Shown: one piece after another, positions 11,380 to 24,172 of the stretch
Layout: each line of letters begins with the position of its first letter
Position numbering within the stretch: the first letter of the stretch is position 1
Source of the DNA: Sinotaia quadrata
Lineage: Eukaryota > Mollusca > Gastropoda > Architaenioglossa > Viviparidae
Direction: 5' to 3'
DNA length: 64,000 nt
Assembly (NCBI GenBank): GCA_028829895.1
Contig: CM054179.1
Coordinates: 75,240,544-75,304,543, forward strand
The notes under the pieces: generated by a model
What the model was told of the DNA's origin: nothing
Seen by the model: only the letters and a program-made list of their open reading frames with translations
The model's database searches: none
Position numbers and translations under genes: made by a program

Positions 11380-12400
11380 ATATCTGTTGACTGTATTGAA
11401 TTGGCTCACCACTCATTGTCTGTGAATAGTTTATTATTTTTAAGTTGTCAGCAGTTGTCGGGCAATTTAGCCAGCCCAGACGCTCACCCCATCGCTGCCT
11501 GGGGTGGGGGATTAGGTATTACTGAGATGACAAATGAATAGTTGTTTTCAATTATCAGTTCAGATTGATGTTTATCTTTCTTTCACAGCTAATACATATT
11601 TGTAATCATATCTTCAAGTGTTCGAGGATCCCTTTTGATAAAGGCGATTTGATGTAAATTCAATGCTCAGAGTGTGGTTGCACGGGATTGTAGCTGTCTA
11701 ATTAAATGCTAAAAAAATACGTTTAATTTTGACTTATCTGTCTAGTGTCTGACGTAGTAATAATTGAACGGGATTGTAACTGTATAATTAAATACTAAAA
11801 AAAATACGAGTAATTTTTTACTTATCTATCTAGAGGTTGGCATTGGCCTAATGTATTAGTAACTTTGCCAACTGCGAATTTACGAAGTTAATAAGCTTTA
11901 TCATTACCCGGCATATTTATGTTTACTGGTATCCATATTATTTTGATTCCACGTATATATTAATCTATGTCTGAATTGGGCTAATTCAAATAGTGTTAAT
12001 GTGCAGACTTGTTACATTGAAATCCAGATTTGGGAGGGGGGGGGGATGTATGCAATGCAATTCGTTATTTTGAATCAGGTCAATCACTAACCAAGATCAT
12101 AGTACTAAGAGACCATATTGCTGTGATTATAAACATCGAGTGCATACAGGCAGATATCCATATTCAATCTTAGTGCATGCAAGCAAGATCCTATTGGAAT
12201 ACCAGCCAAACAATCTTTCTGTTTGAATACAAGTAACATCCCATATCCAAATACAATCCTTGAATCCTTGACTTGAATTTACTAGTCAAAATGCATAATG
12301 AAATGGAAGCAAACAAATATTATTACTATTATAAACTCATACCGGATAATATATTGACGATTTATAGATTTTAAAATGTTGTAAATACAGTCAAATGCAT
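11380..12400. other. Non-coding stretch
   Basis: AT-rich sequence with no convincing exon or RNA gene. A short partial duplication is seen: GGGATTGTA(G/A)CTGT(C/A)TAATTAAA.. recurs at 11684 and 11769. Confidence 0.5.
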
Positions 12401-12401
12401 C

Positions 12402-12710
12402 TTCGATGTTAGTAAATTAAGTACAGGACTCCTATCGGATGTTAGTGAATTACGTATAGGACTCCTATTGGATGTTAGTAAATTACGTATCGGACTCCTA
12501 TTGGATGTTAGTAAATTAAGTATAGGACTCCTATTGGATGTTAGTAAATTAAGTATAGGACTCCTATTGGATGTTAGTAAATTAAGTATAGGACTCCTAT
12601 TGGATGTTAGTAAATTACGTATAGGACTCCTACTGGATGTTAGTAAATTACGTATAGGACTCTTATTGGATGTTAGTAAATTACGTATAGGACTCCTATT
12701 GTATGTTGTG
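12402..12710. repeat. 33-bp in-frame tandem repeat
   Basis: About nine copies of a 33-bp unit. On the plus strand it is open as an 11-residue repeat (LDVSKLSIGLL). No signal peptide, splice sites or conserved neighbours support coding, so I call it a minisatellite. Confidence 0.85.
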
Positions 12711-12729
12711 GCGCCACGTAAATAGCCTA

Positions 12730-15090
12730 CAGGCTAATAAATGCAAACTAACATTGGTGGGATTAATAAATACAAGTCGAAGAGATTACTTTTGCTGGGT
12801 GTTAATGAATAAAAGAATATTCTCCTTATAGGTGTTATTAAGTAGAAATTAATTCAGTTCGATATTAATTTATAAAGAAACCAACTCCTGCTGGACATTA
12901 ATGAATTCACGTAAAGTCTTCTGTTGGATGTTAAAGAAGATAAAATGTTCAAGGAGGATGTTAATGAAAACAAGTAAAGACTTCCTTTGACTCAACTGTA
13001 TTTCTGATGAAATCTTAGATTAAAAAATATCCAGATATAGATATGCTTTTTATTTCACAATTTGATGAATAGTCTTCAGTAGTATACATCTGTGACCCAT
13101 TTGTGAATTGTAATTATTTTGTTTGTACACATTATGAGTGGAAAGAATTGTATTCTATATATAGAAATGTATCTTTACTTTGTAATAAATGTTTCTGTGA
13201 ATAACCTTTTAACCTTTGTGACTTGGTCAGGACTACAATCCATCAGGATTGTGTCGCCTTAAAATATGTATAAAAACATTACCACATGAGTTTCTTTGCT
13301 TATGTTTCTCAATGTGCTCATCGAAATATGATGCAATACGGTTTTTTTAAATGTAGGAATTAAAGTTAACAGACATATGAAGCAAAGATTTATGGCATGA
13401 ATAAGTTTAGTATCAGCTAGATAAACAAGCTTAACAAATTCAATCCGAAATGTCAACTAAGGCTTAATGACTAACGAAACCAATCAGAATAGTTTCAGTC
13501 GGAATTAGAAATATATAATACTCATTCAGAAGAAAATACGTTTGGTGTCATCTACACATATATCGATTTCATTTTCTGAGAGAGGTGGTGTAGAGGTGAG
13601 AAGTTTAGAAAGGCAGGTGATCTGTTTGGAGGTGGTGTGGTGGGGAAGAAATTTTTCTGTAATAAATCTGTAGACTGTTTGCAATAAGTGTGTAAATGAC
13701 TGTTTGGAATAAGTGTGTAAATGACTGTTTGGAATAAATGTGTAGATGACTGTTTGCACTAGTGTGCACGTGGTGTGTGAAATAAGTGTGTAGACGGCTG
13801 TATGGAATAAGAGTAGTGTAGAACTGTAGATGACAGTTTGGAATGTGGTTGTCATAATATTAATAAATCTCGCCTGGATCCCATCAATAAATATTTGAAA
13901 AAGGATATATAGAAAGGAATAAAAATTTAGATGTAAAGAAATTAGTAGTAAACTAAATCTAAATGTAGATGCAAAAGGTAGTTTAATAAGGGCTTATACA
14001 GACATATGATGTAGATATTGAATCACCCGTAAGACAGGACAGATGTTTTCTGGGTCAAGAGAAGTAAGCTAGTTAATGTTGTGAACCATAGTCAGGCAGA
14101 AATCCGACCAGTCCATGCATAGTAAAATGCGTCCTTGATCAGTACATGAATGAAAGAGAGAGAGAGAGAGGTAATCGTTTAGCGTACGCAAGTTTAATGA
14201 GGCGGAAGGAAGGTGGAAGTACTGTAAGTACTGTGAATGAGAGCTTGGACGCTGTCCTGCCTTTAGGTCAACTGAGTATTCTTTAAATAGGGGAGTAAAC
14301 CCACGCCATGTGCATTTTCCCACGAGAGCAAGACGTGCCCGATGTATAGTGGAAACCCAGATTTCGACGTAGTGTAAATCTGAAAATCTGTGTGAAAGAT
14401 AAACCAAAAGGTTTAAATAAGAGTTTATGAGATTATTTAAGGAAATCCATAGGCTATTGTTAAAGATACCTGAATCCTTGTTCTTTGCTTAATGAAAGGT
14501 ATAGTTCATTTACAATATTTTACGATAAATATTTTGTGTAGAATGTAATCATGATAAATTGCCATGTATATTTAGTTCATGTTTGTTTCAGGTTAGTGAG
14601 ATTGTACTCAGAAAATGATTAGCCTTTATATAAAGACACTATGTAGTTAATCTTAGCAGTGCAGTCTCTGAGAACTTTATTTATAAATCGCAGGATTTTC
14701 ATCATATGTTTGGAGGATTGCATCTTTGTAGCATTTCTTCTATTGCTGGCAACAGATTGCTGAAGTGTATGAGCAATTGGTTCATAAGAACAATACATCG
14801 ATTAGGAGTGTAAGTCTACATAGATTCAGCCAGTGACATGCTAAACTCCATCAGTGTAACTATGTGAAATTAGTACATTGGCCAGGAGTGTGAGAATGGT
14901 CTCTATCCATGTAGGAACTATTGCAAACTTTGTGCAAATCTATTTTATTGGAGAACTGAGAAGAAACTTTTTGAACATGTTCAGGGAAAACATAACTAGC
15001 CAGGGAAGTCTAACTTTTCTCTGATAAATATTATGAGCATTGTGCTATGTGTATTTTGTAATTGATTACTGTTTTATTTTCTTTGTTTAG
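12730..15090. other. Non-coding stretch with a short minisatellite
   Basis: Degenerate units of about 25-30 bp (GACTGTTTGGAATAAGTGTG) occur at 13670-13850, and a short GA run at 14155-14170. The open frames here lack exon borders and homology, and I see no gene. Confidence 0.5.
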
Positions 15091-15099
15091 TTTTCTTTT

Positions 15100-15370
15100 T
15101 ATATAAATATTTTATTAATTTTCTTCTGTATTGTGTCATTTCTTACCACCTTCTTTTCAAGTAAAATTATTTTAAATGTAGTCATCATATATGTCGTCTG
15201 TTTATCCGTCTGTCTTTTTGTCCCTCTGTCCATCCGTTCACGTCTGTCCTTGTCATTATATGTGAGGACCTTCCTCTGGTGGCTGAAATGAATCAATGTA
15301 GCGAGTGACCTAAACTTGTTGTGTATTTTGTGTTGTCCATCATATGGGATACCAACATGGATACAGGGCT
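15100..15370 (+). repeat. Dispersed repeat, copy 1 (CTGT-rich)
   Basis: Related to 20960-21230: AT-rich lead, then a CTGTCT-rich tract, TGTGAGGA..., TTCCTCTG, ...TTGTTGT... and a similar ATATGGGATACCAACA end. The shared order shows one old repeat family. The class is unknown. Confidence 0.65.
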
Positions 15371-15732
15371 GCTTGCAGTAAGTGTGTATTGTTTGTGTTA
15401 TTGGGATTGTATATTTCTTGCAGCATATTAATTTCAATTCACTTTCACTTTTTGCACAACATTCACACAAACATTCACACAAGAATGAAGAAACTTGATT
15501 TTTTGTGTTATGAACTTTACTGTAATTTCAATCGTCTTCAATCACTTTCAAGATACAAATTGAATTCGTCTCATTATAACTGAAATTTAATACTGTTAAA
15601 GATTTTTTCTTGACGAACCATCAACGTGTTATAATAGATTTATATAAGAAGTATCAATAATAGTAACAACTATAATTCTGATGAAGGAATAGCAGAACTC
15701 GTGCTAGGAGCGGTGACGAGTATTGTGTGTTA

Positions 15733-16600
15733 TTATGTGTAAGCAGAAATCACTGCTCCACTAAACATAGTATATATACCACCATAGACATAGGTGTTCC
15801 CAGCTAATCGTTCTGCATACACTCTGTCACCTCTTTCTAAGTATACGATTGTAGTACAAAACCCTACATCCAAACTGAAACTCAATGCACTCTGTCACCT
15901 CTTTCTAAGTATACGATTGTAGTACAAAACCCTACATCCAAACTGAAACTCAATGCACTCTGTCACCTCTTTCTAAGTATACGATTGTAGTACAAAACCC
16001 TACATCCAAACTGAAACTCAATGCACTCTGTCACCTCTTTCTAAGTATACAATTGTAGTACAAAACCCTACATCCAAACTGAAACTCAATGCACTCTGTC
16101 ACCTCTTTCTAAGTATACGATTGTAGTACAAAACCCTACATCCAAACTGAAACTCAATGCACTCTGTCACCTCTTTCTAAGTATACGATTGTAGTACAAA
16201 ACCCTACATCCAAACTGAAACTCAATGCACTCTGTCACCTCTTTCTAAGTATACGATTGTAGTACAAAACCCTACATCCAAACTGAAACTCAATGCACTC
16301 TGTCACCTCTTTCTAAGTATACGATTGTAGTACAAAACCCTACATCCAAACTGAAACTCAATGCACTCGTTGCACACCATATATCTCCATTGACATACAC
16401 ACCAGCTGCAATCGCATCTCTCTTTGATAGGATTGAATTCGTGAGCTGTAAATTAATGATGTAGATGCCACTTTTCGGAGGTGTAAATACACCAGTTTTG
16501 ATATCGTAACCGTCCCCGATATTCGTCAGCACCCTATCGAACTCCATCGAACTCTCTCCAACATTTACAATCATATCATTGAAGCGAGCAGCAAAGGCAA
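15733..16600 (-). pseudogene. C1q-domain exon disrupted by a 68-bp tandem expansion
   Basis: The minus-strand exon opens after TTTTGCAG at 16601 in phase 1. It reads VAFAARFNDMIVNVG, then GVFTPPKSGIYIINLQL and ALSFSLDVGFCTTIVYLERG, which are typical C1q-domain strands. The end of the domain (RLAGNTYVYGG, then YTMFSGAVISAYT and a TAA at 15733-15735) is present but separated by eight tandem copies of a 68-bp coding piece (15821-16364), where one copy would give a normal domain of about 136 residues. Seven extra copies add 476 bp, which is not a multiple of three, and the first junction reads GTG CAT TGA, a stop. As assembled, the protein would lose its last strands. C1q proteins are secreted lectin-like immune or binding proteins. 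No signal-peptide exon was found upstream. Confidence 0.85.
15821..16364. repeat. 68-bp tandem array inside C1q exon
   Basis: Eight copies with an exact 68-base period; ACTCTGTCAC starts at 15821, 15889, 15957, 16025, 16093, 16161, 16229 and 16297. Copies are almost identical (one shows AATTG for GATTG), so the expansion is recent or an assembly artefact. Confidence 0.95.
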
Positions 16601-16609
16601 CTGCAAAAT

Positions 16610-19160
16610 ATTATACATCGTGATATCACACTTAAAAAAAATTGAGTATTGTATTAATTTACTTCCTATATTTAACTAGTAATGTTTAACGAACTATTTT
16701 ATACTTATATCTTATAATAATTCAACTGACTGTTTATAATAGTTGGGATATAAACATAATAAAGAGAAGAAACGTTAAGACTGTTTCATCAGAAAGATGA
16801 TGGGATTACCAAACAGTGTGAGTGCCAACGTACGTATAGAATATTCATAGGACATTTCAAACGACCAGAGACACACTCTCAAACCTCATGTGTATGCAAC
16901 AAAACGCACTAGTATACACATTTATAACAGACGGTCATACACATACTTATTCCTTAGTTGTCTTCTCATTCATTTCAATCAGTCTTATAGTAGATGCTTA
17001 TAACTGGAGAAAGACACATTGTTTTTAAGAATATAATTGTGGAAGACTTGTATGGGATGTCTGAAGTTCAGAGTTCAGTTGAAAGAGTTCAAAATATAAT
17101 GGATGTCTTCCTAATTTTTAGTTTCTTTAATGGCAAACGGATTTATTTTAGTACTGTGGCACTAAAGCCACATAGTTAATGGTTATGCTATTTCAAATTA
17201 AGTAATCATCCTTAACTGATTACAGGTGATGAGAATTTTAATTTATGTTATTAATAATTTTCCAGCAGACTCATCACTTTTGTCTCATTTGGCGGATATT
17301 GGGGCACTGTATAGGTTTTCTCTAATCAACATCATTAAAGACGCACATTTACTACCGTCCCACAATATTCCATACATGGAAAGCTTCTTACTATTGGAGT
17401 AGACATATCCGTCATTATATCTTGTGAGCCCACATCCACCGACTTTCTTCTCCAACATAGTGTTATCAGTATGCATAAGAAGGTCAATAAATTTATTAAA
17501 TCAACAATCAAATTACATGTAAAAATTACAATGAAAAGGATTATTTGAACAACATTTATAAGAAACCACTTTCAAATTTCAATTTTTTTTAATGTCTACA
17601 GAGTCTTATATCCTAAAACACAATTCACCAAATAGTGGAAATATTCTCACTGAAGGATAAGGCAAATCCTACTCTATTCTTTATTTAGTTAACCCCCATA
17701 CACCCACTTACTTCTCCATCATAAGGTTATCAATATGCATAAGAAGGTCAATAGTAAATCAAAAATAAAATACATACGACTAATACAATTAAATAGTTTG
17801 ATTGCCTTTAAAATTTTAGGAACCCACATACAGCAAGTAAACATGATGATCTCAGCCCATTGGCTGGTCTCCTTCTCTTCAATCAAAACCATTGGATAAT
17901 AAAACCTCTCTCTTGTTTACATTACATCATCATTTCTAGCATCTTCTCGCCACACTCATTTACATTAACTTAGACACTTGAAACGATACTGTCATAAGGA
18001 GTGCCCAAGTTCAGTGTACTCTTACCATTTAACAATTTAAGTAATAATTAAGTTTTAAGATAGGAGAGAAAAAATTACTCTGCCAAAGAGTGTAACAGTT
18101 GTATAATCATTGCGTTTGAGAATAAACTCATATTTAAGGTTGATAGATGTTACGAATATAAAACAACTTGAGTTTATAGACATTATTAAATACATTCTTG
18201 ATGAGTAAATAATTACTAGTGATGAAAGGTTAAGTGGGCTAAGGGGAAAGGAATTCATTCAATTATTCTGTATATTATAGCATATTTTATTTTTTGTATC
18301 TTGCTCTTGTTTCACACTATAACATTGTTAAATAATAATTAGTGAATTGAAAATTCGAACAAATGAACTGTTGTATTGAGTGTGAATGTGAACAGATGCC
18401 ATTACACTAGACTGATATTAGCTTCAACAGTGAATCTTCTGGTTGTGAAGTAAAATTTTAAATATAAATGTTCTGAGATTGTTACATTTCAGCCATTGAA
18501 TTCGAATAGTAAACATTAATATGTTCGTGCAGTTTTATTCGTGTTTTATACTTTGACCAATGGAAATCACAGACTCTTTCAAAGTGAATTACTCAGAGTC
18601 CAATCTTGTCATGATTCGCTACTGACCGCATTCAAAGATTTTTATCAGCGATGATTTTAACTCGGGTAATGATGACATTTCCGATTCAGGAAAATAAATT
18701 TTTACTAAAAACATATATGCTTAAATCAAAACAATCCACCACCATAAAAAAGTAAATAGAATTCATATTAAAACAGGCAACCCTTGGACGAACATCGGCT
18801 TGGACGCGATGATATATTGAGTTCAGGCCGTGCAGTGCTGAATTTGATTTAGTTTAAAGGACATATTGCTTTCAGACGCCATGTGCTGATTACTGGTTAT
18901 TTAAAAAAATAATCATTACCTTGTTATACTGTGTATTGAATTCTGCATAAGTGTATACGTAATTATTTGGTCAAATTGACAAACACAACAATGATAAACA
19001 TTATTGTCTCTAATAGTCAGGAGAGCAAAAGTTGAAAGCTGGATAAATATAGAAGACAAAATACTATTAGTAAATTTAAATATAAATAACATAATACGTA
19101 TAAGATTTACGTTATGCTCTTAGCACACAATATATATTTCTCGTCATAGGAACAACAATA
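16610..19160. other. Non-coding stretch
   Basis: AT-rich sequence. Apart from the weak exon candidate at 17282-17476 I see no gene, and no signal-peptide exon that could start the C1q gene. Confidence 0.5.
17282..17476 (-). CDS. Possible terminal exon, unrecognised
   Basis: A minus-strand frame reads GGCGLTRYNDGYVYSNS, then KKLSMYGILWDGSKC and LIRENLYSAPISAK before a TGA. The composition looks protein-like and has two cysteines. No pyrimidine-rich acceptor precedes it. About 70 bp around its start are duplicated at 17697-17765, where the frame hits an early stop. It lies upstream of the C1q exon on the same strand but ends in a stop, so it is not part of that gene. It may be chance. Confidence 0.2.

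Positions 19161-19163
<3 letters not shown>

Positions 19164-19240
<77 letters not shown>
19164..19240. repeat. (GA)n microsatellite
   Basis: Uninterrupted GA run of about 77 bp, 40 bp before the second copy of the 155-bp repeat. Confidence 0.95.
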
Positions 19241-19242
<2 letters not shown>

Positions 19243-19280
19243 GTGATTTAGCAAAACATCATTAATGCGTACAATTCAGA

Positions 19281-19435
19281 AATATATTGATATAAAATAA
19301 CAGTTAGGTGTCTCATATTTCAAACATCTTTTGTTATTATCTACTGCAGTGTGTAAGTGTAAGGAATAAACTACACTCCATTGATGTTTGGTGGCAGTGT
19401 ATGCTGATTACACCTAGAAATTTCAGGTAAAATAA
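19281..19435 (+). repeat. 155-bp repeat, copy 2
   Basis: Near-identical to 7063-7217; similarity stops sharply after AGGTAAAATA at 19435. Confidence 0.9.
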
Positions 19436-19799
19436 GTCATCTTTGGCTTAGAGATCTTGGTCTGAAGTCAATTGTCACCTGAGTACCGCCAGGCTACAGC
19501 AAGAGATCCTAGTAAGTTGAGTAGACCACAGATGGATAGCTGAGCATAGATTCTTCAAAAACCAGAACCAAGGATGTCAGGCGAAAGCAAAACTTAGCCC
19601 GGCATCACTCCATTAATCATTTGAAAATTAAAATAATAAAATATAGATACACAAGGTGTATAAGAAACAGAGTACATGATACACATTCAAAGCATTTAAC
19701 CAAGACTGACCAGCCACTCCAAGACATTAGCAGGATATTAGAATTATACAAGACTGACCACCCAGGACTAGAGCACAGGAAATGGTTAGGGATCAAAGG

Positions 19800-20095
19800 A
19801 CCACTTGTAGCTAACGATAGGGGGAATGGTTAGTCTCACACTGAGCTACGGGCTAGAATACAGGAAACGGTCGGGGATCAAAGGGTCACTTGCAGCTAAC
19901 GATAGAGGGAAGGGTTAGTCTCACACTGAGCTACGGCTAGAATACAGGAAACGGTCGGGGATCAAAGGGTCACTTGTAGCTAACGATAGGGGGAATGGTT
20001 AGTCTCACACTGAGCTACGGGCTAGAATACAGGAAACGGTCGGGGATCAAAGGGTTACTTGTAGCTAACGATAGAGGGAAGGGTTAGTCTCAAAG
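19800..20095. repeat. About 85-bp tandem repeat
   Basis: Between three and four copies; GCTAGAATACAGGAAACGG starts at about 19852, 19936 and 20021. Confidence 0.85.
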
Positions 20096-20959
20096 AAATA
20101 ACAGAAATAATGGAAAGCCTTTATATAGTTGACTGAGCTAATTCTCTCCGCTTGCTTAGGACAATCCGCTGCTAAGGCAGTGCAGAAACAGTCCCAGATC
20201 TCTTGACTGGTAAAAATTTTAAAAAAGGAAATATTGCGAAAATTCTAAAGTCAGAAAGACTAATCCCTGAGCGCATTGCACTCCAACCAGATGACCTTGG
20301 GTTCTTCGGTTTCGGAACGAGAAAGGTATGTGTTGACTGATTTTAATTTTAGTAAAAACTTAGTAAAATAAATATAGAATGTGTGAGGATAATTCATGTA
20401 TTTTAATTATACCTTCTCTTTCAGGTTAGTGCCAATGTACTCGGGGAAGTTAATAGCCATTAGGACTTATACACTTTATTTGGTAGTTAGCAGTTACTTA
20501 CACTGACTTAATTAATTAAATTACAGAACCAAAAAGTCACAACCGCCAGACCGGGTCATAGTAGACGACGGATCTTGCGGGTTGTTTGAAGGAAGCGAAA
20601 AAGGGTGGAGCCAGCTTGCTATTCAAGGGGCTGCCGTTGTGGAAAGTTTGCGTTGCAAGAATTCAATGCTGTGTTGACCCTTTCAACTTACTTGAGCTTT
20701 AAGCTAAGTATAGTGAACATAGACATTGAACTGAAGTGCATAATACAGATATACGTGTATTGTGACTGAAAATGAGATTGAAACTTTTGTAGGAAAGATA
20801 ATAATCTAGTAAAGGAAAACGGACGTTGAACTCACTTTCGTTTAGGGGAGGCTAGTTGATTCCCTGATTCGGGTTAGGACCAAGCTATTTGTAACTTGTT
20901 AGATAATTGAAGATTAATGATTGTTCTTTCTCTTGTTTTCTTTTTCTTTTCTTTTATTA

Positions 20960-21230
20960 TATATCTTTTCTTAATATGTTATATAAAGTTTATTGTTAAA
21001 TTTTCATTAGTGTTGTGTCAAATTCATTGTCATTCTTGTCTAATATGATTTTATAAGTGTCATCATCACGTCTGTCTTGAATCTGTCTTTGTCTTATCTG
21101 TCTGTCTGTCTTATCTGTGAGGAATCGTTTCCTCTGAAGGCTCAATATGAGTTACTGGAAGTGACAACCTCAAATTGTTGTCCGTCCTAGATATCCATAT
21201 TTAGGGGGGTACCAACAAAGGAGATACAGA
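20960..21230 (+). repeat. Dispersed repeat, copy 2 (CTGT-rich)
   Basis: Partner of 15100-15370, with the same order of landmarks at lower identity. Confidence 0.65.
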
Positions 21231-21239
21231 ACACCACGG

Positions 21240-22130
21240 TGTTACGAGTGACACAGACTGGAGATTTGCGACTTAGAGGTATTTCCATTCCTGAGAGTGC
21301 TATTGAGGAGATGAGCACTGGTAAGTGAAATTCACGAGTAACAATGTGTTTTCTGTCAAGTGGGGAAGCTGACAAATAGGCCTACTGATAACAAGAACAG
21401 TGGCTGAGCATGGAAGATATTTTCAAGGACTGATTTATATATATTTCTTTGAATTAGAATTGTGGTTAGCAGTATCAAGAATGGTATTTTAGCAACTGTG
21501 CATGTGTAACCAATTTCTAACAAAACTGAAACTGTGTGAACATTGATACTGAGTGCAAAGTGAAGAAACTTTCAGGCTTAATACCAACAACCACCATTGT
21601 TTACCAGCTGACCAGTCCAAGCTGCAGGGACAGAGAACACTGCATACAGTATCAGATGAATTAGTATCCATGCTCATGTTGTATACATGTAACATTCTAT
21701 GATTTATATAGTTACTAATTCTGATTCTTTTCTGTATAGATTTTGTAAGCTAGAGAGTATTGATGTTATTTTTCTAGTTGTGGACTGCCTAGAAATTGTT
21801 CTAGGAGAAGCAATGATATTATTTCTTCTATGTGTATAGTCCTAATAATTGTCCTAGGGACTAAATAATGATAAATATTTCTTTTTCCTAATTAATAAGC
21901 TTTGAGAGATCTGCGATCTCTGAGTCTTGCCTTGAGTGAAATTTCTAATATCATTTTCAGCAACTTGATTTATTTATTATTCTTTCTTTAATAAATTTGT
22001 TATGTCTTACTAATCTACTCTCATTATTGAAAGGGGTAAATGTGAAGGGGTGATGAGTGGGGGCTCTGCCAATGACGTAATAATGAACAGCACATTTTTA
22101 AAGATAAGTCCTGTCACTGAAATATGGAGC
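21240..22130. other. Non-coding stretch
   Basis: No exon, RNA gene or recognisable element seen. Confidence 0.45.

Positions 22131-22133
<3 letters not shown>

Positions 22134-22207
<74 letters not shown>
22134..22207. repeat. (TG)n microsatellite
   Basis: Perfect dinucleotide run of about 74 bp. Confidence 0.95.
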
Positions 22208-22209
<2 letters not shown>

Positions 22210-22965
22210 CAAGGACAGAGTGACTGACGGGATAGTTCAGTTGAGGGACGTTGTTCTAGACCTGGGAGGGAGGAATATTCGACAGACTTCCAGGGTTTGA
22301 CTTAGCCGCTCCATGACCGCAATGACAAGACCTGTCGGGTGATTGTGGCTGATTGTAAAAGGAGAATTATTATTATGAATTATTTATGAATATAATATCA
22401 TATAAATAATAGTTACAATTAACAGACATAAAAATCTTTTCCACACAATGGTATAACAAAGTTTAGAGAAATACTTTGGATAATTATTTTGTTACCTAAA
22501 ACTGTTGTCATATGGAGATAATTTATTACATGTTCATTTATAATTCAACGGCTCTAAGGAAATATAAAACTGCCAATAAATCATGCAGCACACATTCGCA
22601 TGTCATGGAGAATTTGCAAAATCTTATTTTAAAAAAATTCGATTCTAAATCCAGGACGAAGGAATGGACAAAATGTATTTAAACTAGGGCCGACGGCTGT
22701 TCGCTGAGTGAAACTAAAAGCGAAATGGTTGCAAGAATCGCCCTCTTTTAGCCTGTTACCAATTCTGACCACATGGTATGTCTTGACAGAGGGGGGACAC
22801 CTCGAGCAGTGTCCATATACAACGTCTTGCGATCGGCAATGCAAGGACAGGCTTTCATGGGATGCGTGACTTCGAAATGGGAGACTATCAATGAGGACTT
22901 GACTTTCTCTAGGAACGTTCTCAAAGTAGCTTCTTCATTCTGAACCTAAGCTAATGACCAAGATT

Positions 22966-23232
22966 GAGGAGCATAAACAGCAAGTGCTAAATTATGTCGC
23001 AGTAGTGTTGAATGAAACAATACACAACGGTACAAAGATTAATGATTGTCGGATTGAGGTGCATAAACAGCAAGTGCTAAATTATGTCGCAGTAGTGTTG
23101 AATGAAACAATACACAACGGTACAAAGATTAATGATTGTCGGATTGAGGTGCATAAACAGCAAGTGCTAAATTATGTCGCAGTAGTGTTGAATGAAACAA
23201 TACACAACGGTACAAAGATTAATGATCGTCGG
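22966..23232. repeat. 90-bp in-frame tandem repeat
   Basis: Three nearly perfect 90-bp units; GCATAAACAGCAAGTGC starts at 22971, 23061 and 23151. The plus strand is open as a 30-residue repeat (HKQQVLNYVAVVLNETIHNG), but no exon borders are evident. Confidence 0.9.
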
Positions 23233-24172
23233 ATGAAAGGGAGGCCAACTTAGAATAGGCTTAAAATTCCAGTCGCAAAGCATACACCACATATATCTGA
23301 ATACATTTAAACTGCTCGAGACATACATCAAGCGTGTTCACTTTGAAAAGAACAACTACTCTTTAGTATGAATGCAGACTAATTAACGGCAACGGGAAAG
23401 ATTCATGCCTTTACTTTGGACAAGTAACACCTGGGAAGGGAGGTAATTCGACATTACATTTCCAGGGCTTGACTTAGTCACTCCAGACCGCAAAGACGAC
23501 GACCCCGTCAAGGGTGATTGTTATTAATAATTGGAGAGAATAGTTATTAATGAATGTTTAATGAACAGTTATTATTAATATAAAATCTTCATTACATAAC
23601 TAGACAAAACAATCAAACCCTTTCACTAATAGGTTCAGAATGAAGAAGCTATAGAGAAAGTCAAGTCCTCGTTAGTAGTCTCCCATTTTGAAGTCACTCA
23701 TCCCATGAAAGCATGTCCTTGCAATGTCGATAGCATTACTTTGCATCTGTACACTGCGCTGGAGGTCTCCATCCTCTGTCCAGATCAACCATGTGGTCGG
23801 AATTGGTAACAGGCTAAAAGAGGGCGATTCTTGCAACCATTAACGTTTTAGCTTCATTGTCTTTTTTTTTCTACTCAGCGAACAGCCGTCGGTCCTAGTT
23901 GAAATAAATTTTGTCCATTCCTTCGTCCAGGATTTAGAATCAAATTTTTATAAGATTTTGTCGATTCCTTCATCCAGAATTTAGAATCCAATTTTTATAA
24001 GATTTTGCAAATTCTCCATGACATGCAAATGTGTGCTATAGAATTTATGGACAGGTTTATATTTCCTTAGAGACGTTGAATTATAAATGAACATGTAATA
24101 AAATATCTCCATATGACAACAGTTTTAAGTAACAAAATAATTTATCCGAAGTATTTCTCTTAACTTTGTAAT

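Noticed and set aside
12468..12725. Protein made of 11-residue repeats
   Set aside because: Minisatellite whose 33-bp period keeps frame; no supporting gene structure.
14069..14407. 112-codon minus-strand frame
   Set aside because: No exon borders, signal peptide or familiar motif, and part of it translates a GA run.
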